Shown: in pieces, positions 59,440-64,000 of the stretch | Layout: every line of letters starts with the position of its first letter | Numbering within the stretch: position 1 is the stretch's first letter | Assembly (NCBI RefSeq): GCF_002278135.3 | Contig: NZ_CP029425.2 | Coordinates: 2,952,001 to 3,016,000, forward strand | Direction of reading: 5' to 3' | DNA from: Bradyrhizobium ottawaense | Lineage (GTDB): Bacteria; Pseudomonadota; Alphaproteobacteria; Rhizobiales; Xanthobacteraceae | Length of the DNA stretch: 64,000 nucleotides | The notes under the pieces: model-generated | Told to the model about the DNA's origin: nothing | Database searches by the model: none | What the model saw: the letters and a program-made list of their open reading frames with translations, nothing else | Position numbers and translations under genes: made by a program

Positions 59440-59468
59440 AAGGCCCCGGATGCGACCGGGGCCTTGAT
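59440..59468 (+). terminator. Intrinsic terminator after the SnoaL-like gene
   Basis: AAGGCCCCGG-ATGCGA-CCGGGGCCTT is a perfect 10-base-pair stem, followed by GATTTT. It lies 9 bases after the stop codon. Confidence 0.85.
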
Positions 59469-59482
59469 TTTGGATACCTAGG

Positions 59483-59583
59483 GCGCATTAGCGAAGCGTA
59501 ATCCGCCGTTCAGCAATAACAGCAATCAACTGGTGATGGCCGCGCGAAGGTGACGGATTACGCTTTCGCTAATCCGTCCTACG
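59483..59583. repeat. Palindromic repeats, family B copies 2 and 3
   Basis: GCATTAGCGAAGCGTAATCCGCC (two words of 20 or fewer: GCATTAGCGAAGCG and TAATCCGCC) and, 50 bases on, ACGGATTA-CGCTTTCGC-TAATCCGT. Both carry the GGATTA/TAATCC arms seen at 58239. They lie between the SnoaL-like terminator and the convergent hydrolase gene. Confidence 0.75.
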
Positions 59584-59591
59584 CATCGGGC

Positions 59592-60293
59592 CTATTCCGG
59601 CTGGCCGATGCTCACCTTCAGCGTGCCGACGCCGTCGACGCCGCATTCGAGCTTGTCGCCGGGCTGGAGCTGCGACACGCCGGCGGGGGTGCCCGTCATG
59701 ATGATGTCGCCGGCGGCGAGCTTCACCTGCTGCGAGAGCTGCCAGATGATCTCGGGCACGTTCCAGATCAGCTCGGTCAGGTCGCCCTTCTGAGCCTCCT
59801 TGCCGTTGACCGTCAGCCAGATCTTGCCCTTGGCGGGATGGCCGATCTTGGAGGCCGGCTGAATGGCGGAGCACGGCGCGGAGCCGTCGAACGACTTGCC
59901 GATCTCCCAGGGGCGCTCCTTCTTGCGCGAGGCGATCTGGAGGTCGCGGCGGGTGAGATCGATGCCGACGGCGTAACCATAGACGTGATCCAGCGCCTTG
60001 TCGGCGGGAATGTTCAGGCCGCCGCTCTTCATCGCGACGATCAGCTCGACCTCGTGATGCAAATCCTTGGTCAGCGGCGGATAAGGAATGGTGGCGCCGT
60101 CGGGCACCAGCATGTCGGCGTGCTTGGCGAAGAAGAACGGCGGGGCGCGCTCGTCATTGCCCATCTCGCGGATGTGCTCGAGATAGTTGCGGCCGACGCA
60201 CCAGATGCGGCGCACCGGATAACGGCCGCTTTCGCCGACGACGGGAAGCGAAGCCTGGGGCGGAAGCGGGATGACGTAGGAGGCGGCGTTCAT
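59592..60293 (-). CDS. Fumarylacetoacetate hydrolase-family protein
   Basis: A 233-residue FAH-family enzyme. RRIWCVGRNYLEHIREMG opens the domain; FFFAKHADMLVPDGATIPYP, LHHEVELIVAM (metal-binding H..E.E), GYAVGIDLTRRDLQ (Asp) and IIMTGTPAGVSQLQPGD complete it. Members hydrolyse or decarboxylate acylpyruvates and aromatic ring-cleavage products; YcgM/FAHD1-like acylpyruvase is the nearest type by length. ATG 60293 starts the protein; it follows the ABC exporter gene by 34 bases on the same strand. Confidence 0.88.
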   Translation of the reverse strand: MNAASYVIPLPPQASLPVVGESGRYPVRRIWCVGRNYLEHIREMGNDERAPPFFFAKHADMLVPDGATIPYPPLTKDLHHEVELIVAMKSGGLNIPADKALDHVYGYAVGIDLTRRDLQIASRKKERPWEIGKSFDGSAPCSAIQPASKIGHPAKGKIWLTVNGKEAQKGDLTELIWNVPEIIWQLSQQVKLAAGDIIMTGTPAGVSQLQPGDKLECGVDGVGTLKVSIGQPE

Positions 60294-60327
60294 GCGGGTC
60301 TCGCTGCTCTTGAGGTAAAGTGGAACT

Positions 60328-62130
60328 CTATGCGGTTGCGCTGATCGGCGCCAGAGCGCCGGCATCGTAGTGTTGCAGGCGGAAGAACGAGGCATAGCGG
60401 CCGCCGCGGCGGAGCAACTCGTCATGCCGCCCCTGCTCGACGATCTCGCCGCCCTCGATCACCAGGATCGCGTCGGCATGCATGATGGTGTGCAGGCGAT
60501 GCGCGATCACGATGGTGGTGCGGTTCTGGCAGAGATGCTCGATCGCCTCCTGCACCTGCCGCTCGGATTCGGAATCGAGCGCGGCGGTGGCTTCGTCCAG
60601 CAGGATGATCGGTGCGTTCTTGATCAGCGCGCGCGCCACGGCGATGCGCTGACGCTGGCCGCCTGAAAGCTGCGTGCCGTGCTCGCCGACCGGTGTGTCG
60701 TAGCCAAGCGGGAAGCCCATGATGAAATCATGCGCGCAAGCCGCTTTCGCTGCCTCGGTGATCTCGTCCTCGCTCGCGCCGGGCCGGCCGAAAGCGATGT
60801 TGTTGCGGATGGTGTCGCGGAACAGATAGACGTCCTGCCCGACATAGGCAGTCTGCGCCCGCAGCGATTTGCGAGAGATTGCGCCGATCGACTGGCCGTC
60901 GATCACGATGTCGCCTTGCGTCACCTCATAGAAGCGCAGCAGCAGCGCCAGCACGGTCGACTTGCCGCCGCCGGAGGGTCCGACCAGCGCCGTGACCTTG
61001 CCGGGCTCGGCCACGAAGCTCATGCGGTTGAGCACGGTCTCATTGGCGCGATAGGAGAAGCTGACATCGCGCAGCTCGATCCGGGCGTCGGAGAGCTTCA
61101 GCGCCGGCTTGTCGTCGTCGGAGTGCTCGCTCGCCGGGCTGTCGACCACTTCGAGCAGCATGCGCGCGCCGACGAGCTGGCTGTTCAAGTCGATGTTGAG
61201 CCGCGCCAGCCGCTTGGCCGGTTCGGTCGCCATCAGGAACGCAGTCATGAAGGAGAAGAACGCGCCGGGCGTGGCGTTGAGCGCGACCACGCTGTAGCCG
61301 CCATAGAGCAGGCAGCCGGCGACCGCGAAGCCGCCGAGCATTTCCATCAGCGGGTTGGAGCGGTTGGCGACGCGCGCCATCTTGTTGGCGTTGCGCTCGA
61401 CGATGGCGATGTTCTCGTCGATGCGGCTCTGCATCGTGTCTTCGAGCGTGAACGCCTTCACCGTGCGGATGCCTTGCAGCGATTCCTGCATGGTCTCCAT
61501 GATGTCGGCGGTGCCGGTGAACTGGTTGTAGGCGAGGCCCTTGATACGCTTGACCAGCTTGCGCAGTACCAGCATCGCGGGCGGCACCACGACGAGGCCG
61601 ATGAACGACATCACGGGGTCCTGCCACACCATCACGCCGATCATGGCGAGCAGCATCAACAGGTCGCGCCCGACGGCGTTGACCAGCATGTTGAGCACGT
61701 CGGTGATCGACTTGGCGCCGGCCGTCAGCCGCGCCAGGAATTCTGACGAATGCCGCTCGGAGAAGAAGCCGACGCTTTCGCGCATCAGTTTTGCGAACAG
61801 CTGGCGCTGGTTGGTGGCGAGGATGGCGTTACTGATCTTGGTCAGGATCACCATGTGGCCGTAGGTCGCCACGCCCTTGATGAACAGCAGGATCACCGTG
61901 ATCCCGGAAAACATCGCGATGCCCGGGATGTTCTTGTCGACATAGGCCTGGTTGATGACCTGGCCGAGCACATAGGTCGCGCCTGCCGTCGCGCCCGCGG
62001 CGACCGCCATCAGCGCGAAGGCGACGAGGTAGCGCCGCCAATAGACGACGCCCTGTTCCGTGACCAGGCGGCGAATCAGGACCGCTGCCGCATAGGGATC
62101 GTCGGTGATTTTCTTTGGAAACTGGGCCAT
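60328..62130 (-). CDS. MsbA-like ABC exporter (lipid A/lipid exporter type)
   Basis: A 600-residue half-transporter. Six membrane helices lie in residues 25-320 (YLVAFALMAVAAGATAGATY, FSGITVILLFIKGVATYG, DLLMLLAMIGVMVWQDPVMS). The ATPase follows: Walker A VGPSGGGKST, Q-loop YVGQDVYLFRDTIRNNIAFG, signature QLSGGQRQRIAVARAL, Walker B IILLDEATAALDSESE and the H-loop VIAHRLHTI. Homodimers of this type flip lipid A-core or other lipids. Location next to galE and a family 4 glycosyltransferase supports an LPS role. Confidence 0.88.
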   Translation of the reverse strand: MAQFPKKITDDPYAAAVLIRRLVTEQGVVYWRRYLVAFALMAVAAGATAGATYVLGQVINQAYVDKNIPGIAMFSGITVILLFIKGVATYGHMVILTKISNAILATNQRQLFAKLMRESVGFFSERHSSEFLARLTAGAKSITDVLNMLVNAVGRDLLMLLAMIGVMVWQDPVMSFIGLVVVPPAMLVLRKLVKRIKGLAYNQFTGTADIMETMQESLQGIRTVKAFTLEDTMQSRIDENIAIVERNANKMARVANRSNPLMEMLGGFAVAGCLLYGGYSVVALNATPGAFFSFMTAFLMATEPAKRLARLNIDLNSQLVGARMLLEVVDSPASEHSDDDKPALKLSDARIELRDVSFSYRANETVLNRMSFVAEPGKVTALVGPSGGGKSTVLALLLRFYEVTQGDIVIDGQSIGAISRKSLRAQTAYVGQDVYLFRDTIRNNIAFGRPGASEDEITEAAKAACAHDFIMGFPLGYDTPVGEHGTQLSGGQRQRIAVARALIKNAPIILLDEATAALDSESERQVQEAIEHLCQNRTTIVIAHRLHTIMHADAILVIEGGEIVEQGRHDELLRRGGRYASFFRLQHYDAGALAPISATA

Positions 62131-62194
62131 CCGGTGTCCATTGACGGCGCAGGACAAAGCCTGCCCGCACGTCAGGGATCGAAGGGCCTCTGTG

Positions 62195-62234
62195 CCCGCT
62201 CAAGCGGGGTTTTTCAAGCCCAATTAAGGGCTTG
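62195..62234. other. Two adjacent hairpins between galE and the exporter gene
   Basis: CCCGC-TCAA-GCGGG followed by GTTTTT (plus-strand sense), then CAAGCCC-AATTAA-GGGCTTG. Read on the minus strand, the direction of both genes, no T-run follows either stem, so they are unlikely to be efficient intrinsic terminators of galE. Confidence 0.45.
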
Positions 62235-62248
62235 CGCTCAGATGGAAT

Positions 62249-63262
62249 CTAGGCCGAGGCGGCGTGGCGAAGCTCGCCATGGCGCTCGTGGAACAGCTTG
62301 TCCTCCCACGCCAAAGCGTGGGCCGCGATGGTCTCGAGGTCGTCGTATTGCGGCTTCCAGTCGAGCAGGCCGCGGATCCGGCTGGTGTCGGCGACCATGG
62401 TCATGATGTCGCCCGGCCGGCGCGGAGCGTACTGCACGGCGAAGCTGCGGCCCGAGACCCGGCGCACCGCGTCGATGGTCTCCAGTACCGAATAGCCGCG
62501 GCCATAGCCGCAATTGAGCGTCGTCGAGGCGCCGCCATTGCGCAGGTACGCGAGCGCCGAGCGATGCGCCTGCGAGAGGTCCGTGACGTGGATGAAGTCG
62601 CGAATGCAGCTGCCGTCGGGGGTCGGATAGTCGGTGCCGAACACGTCGATCTTGGTGCGCTGGCCGGTCGCGGCCTCGACCGCGATCTTGAGCAGATGCG
62701 TGGCGCCGACGGTGGCAAGCCCGATGCGCGCCTGCGGATCGGCGCCGGCGACGTTGAAATAGCGCAGGGTGACGTACTGCATGCCGTAGGCGGCGGCGAC
62801 GTCGTGCAGCATGATCTCGGTCATCAGCTTGGACGAGCCATAGGGCGATAGCGGCCGCGTCGGTGCATGCTCGGGCACCGGCACCTGGTCCGGATTGCCG
62901 TAGACGGCGGCGGTCGAGGAAAAGATGAAGCGGCCGATGCCGCGCTTGACGGCGACATTGAGCAGGTTGCGCGCGGTCGTGAAATTGTTGCGGTAGTAGC
63001 CGAGCGGATCGCGCATCGAATCCGGCACGACGACGGAGCCCGCGAAATGGATGATGCTCTCGATGTTGTGCTGCGCGATCACGCCTTCGAGCAGGTTCTC
63101 GTCGCCGGCATCGCCGATGAACAGCGGCACGCCCTCAGGCAGATAGGCGGAGAAACCGGTCGAGAGATCGTCGATCACGACGACGTCCTCGCCGGCTTCC
63201 GCCAGCGCGAGGACCGTGTGACTTCCGATATAGCCGGCGCCGCCGGTGACTAGCACAGTCAT
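62249..63262 (-). CDS. galE: UDP-glucose 4-epimerase
   Basis: A 337-residue extended SDR. The NAD motif VTGGAGYIGSHTVLAL is at residues 4-19, VVIDDLSTG follows, and the catalytic set is Ser in IFSSTAAVYG and Tyr-x-x-x-Lys in SPYGSSKLM. RYFNVAGADP and RDFIHVTDLSQAH are GalE blocks. It interconverts UDP-glucose and UDP-galactose (or their GlcNAc forms) for envelope polysaccharides. ATG 63262; divergent from the glycosyltransferase. Confidence 0.92.
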   Translation of the reverse strand: MTVLVTGGAGYIGSHTVLALAEAGEDVVVIDDLSTGFSAYLPEGVPLFIGDAGDENLLEGVIAQHNIESIIHFAGSVVVPDSMRDPLGYYRNNFTTARNLLNVAVKRGIGRFIFSSTAAVYGNPDQVPVPEHAPTRPLSPYGSSKLMTEIMLHDVAAAYGMQYVTLRYFNVAGADPQARIGLATVGATHLLKIAVEAATGQRTKIDVFGTDYPTPDGSCIRDFIHVTDLSQAHRSALAYLRNGGASTTLNCGYGRGYSVLETIDAVRRVSGRSFAVQYAPRRPGDIMTMVADTSRIRGLLDWKPQYDDLETIAAHALAWEDKLFHERHGELRHAASA

Positions 63263-63388
63263 GATCTCACCCGTCTTCGATCAACGCGCCAAGTTAACGT
63301 TTGCGCGGTGAAGAGGGGGTTTCGGCGCGGCTGAACTGGTCACTATGCTTAATGTTGCGTATAGGGACTTTGCGAAACGGAGCATGAC

Positions 63389-64000
63389 GTGGCCAATTCC
63401 CCCGGCGATCTCGAAGTGATCGTGCCAAATCTGCACAGGCGCTATTCCGGGGTTACCGCGACCAACCGGATGGTGGCGCCGCGGCTGGCGAAACTGTACC
63501 GCTCCGCCTGGTTCGGCTCGCACGCGCCGGCTGGGATTGCGCGGCTGAGCGTTGCCGATTTTCTGAAGCTATGGCGCCGCAAGGCGCCGCTGATCTGGCA
63601 CGCGCGGCGCAACAACGAGATGATCGCGGGCGTCGCGCTACGCGCGTTCGGCTGGCCGTTGAAACTCGTGTTCACCTCGGCGGCGCAGCGGCACCATAGT
63701 TGGATCACGCGCTGGCTGATCCGGCGCATGGATGCGATCATCGCGACGTCAGATCTCTCGGCCTCGTTCCTGAAGGTGAAGGCGACGGTGATCCCGCATG
63801 GCGTCGACACCGACGTCTATGCGCCGCCGGTCGACCGCGCTGCTGCGTTCGCGGAGTCCGCGCTGCCGGGCCGCTACGCCATCGGCTGCTTCGGACGCGT
63901 GCGCGCGCAGAAGGGCACCGATTTGTTCGTCGACGCGATGTGCCGCCTGTTGCCGCGCTATCCCGATTTCACCGCCGTGATTGTCGGGCAGGTCACGGCC
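63389..64000 (+). CDS. Family 4 glycosyltransferase, N-terminal part (runs off the window)
   Basis: 204 codons are visible with no stop. GTG 63389 has CGGAG 6 bases upstream; the nearby ATG 63384 is in another frame and soon stops. The product has VIVPNLHRRYSGVTATNRMV (donor-side glycine loop), PLIWHARRNNEMIAG, KLVFTSAAQRHHSWITRWLI, ATSDLSASFLK, VIPHGVDTDVYAPP and GCFGRVRAQKGTDLFVDAM, the canonical linker and start of the C-terminal Rossmann fold of GT4 enzymes. The wording resembles LpcC-like LPS core mannosyltransferases of rhizobia, which fits galE and the MsbA-like gene. Confidence 0.87.
   Translation, partial: MANSPGDLEVIVPNLHRRYSGVTATNRMVAPRLAKLYRSAWFGSHAPAGIARLSVADFLKLWRRKAPLIWHARRNNEMIAGVALRAFGWPLKLVFTSAAQRHHSWITRWLIRRMDAIIATSDLSASFLKVKATVIPHGVDTDVYAPPVDRAAAFAESALPGRYAIGCFGRVRAQKGTDLFVDAMCRLLPRYPDFTAVIVGQVTA

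Noticed and set aside
1..64000. tRNA, rRNA, CRISPR array, classical insertion sequence or prophage
   Set aside because: No cloverleaf-like segment, spacer-repeat array, DDE transposase or phage structural gene was seen on either strand by reading; a computed scan could still find a tRNA.

Overview
The window is high-GC, densely coded alphaproteobacterial DNA that looks like a chromosome segment of Bradyrhizobium or a close Nitrobacteraceae relative. The evidence is the metK-ahcY arrangement, two complete Liv-type uptake operons, many SDR and CoA-ligase genes, and families of short palindromic repeats in the intergenic gaps. I saw no rRNA, tRNA, CRISPR array, classical insertion sequence or prophage. 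This genus assignment is inference from gene content; I ran no search.

0-15 kb, surface sugar region. A truncated methyltransferase at the left edge is followed by three unrecognised plus-strand genes: a paralogous soluble pair and a polytopic membrane protein. Facing them is a tightly overlapping minus-strand operon (10899 down to 3677). In transcription order it encodes a CBS-GHMP sugar kinase fusion, a NeuB-type PEP-condensing synthase fused to a TIM-barrel isomerase, a NeuA-type cytidylyltransferase, an SDR, a sugar isomerase and two more SDRs. A NodU/CmcH-type carbamoyltransferase is transcribed divergently. Together this reads as synthesis of a CMP-activated ulosonic acid, possibly carbamoylated. 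The usual UDP-sugar epimerase, aminotransferase and acetyltransferase are absent, so the product is unclear.

12.7-22.8 kb, first Liv operon. Minus strand livG, acyl-CoA ligase, livH, livM, livK, livF and a PaaK-like ligase suggest uptake and CoA activation of an aromatic or fatty carboxylate. Two plus-strand units interrupt it: an AGE-family sugar epimerase, and a 471-bp element made of a DUF559 nuclease-like gene between long inverted repeats. The second looks like a small mobile unit.

23-34.3 kb, signalling region. It holds a Crp/Fnr regulator, an MFS exporter, a secreted TPR-CHAT protease, a zinc-ribbon/cyclase/ATPase/TPR giant, a peroxiredoxin-like protein and a DUF5939 cyclase.

34.3-50.5 kb, one-carbon and methionine/SAM metabolism. 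It holds a HemD-like protein, purU, a small lipoprotein, a second Liv operon behind a strong palindromic operator and ending in a MetE-C-like methyltransferase, a metacaspase and a retropepsin-like protein, an HTH-methyltransferase fusion, metK and ahcY.

50.5-64 kb, mixed. It holds a methyltransferase/desaturase pair, a Baeyer-Villiger-type monooxygenase, an MFS transporter, a tautomerase/SDR/LysR group, a 51-residue small gene, a Spy-like periplasmic protein, a SnoaL-like protein, a fumarylacetoacetase-family hydrolase, an MsbA-like exporter, galE and the start of a family 4 glycosyltransferase. The last three suggest an envelope polysaccharide or LPS locus continuing to the right.
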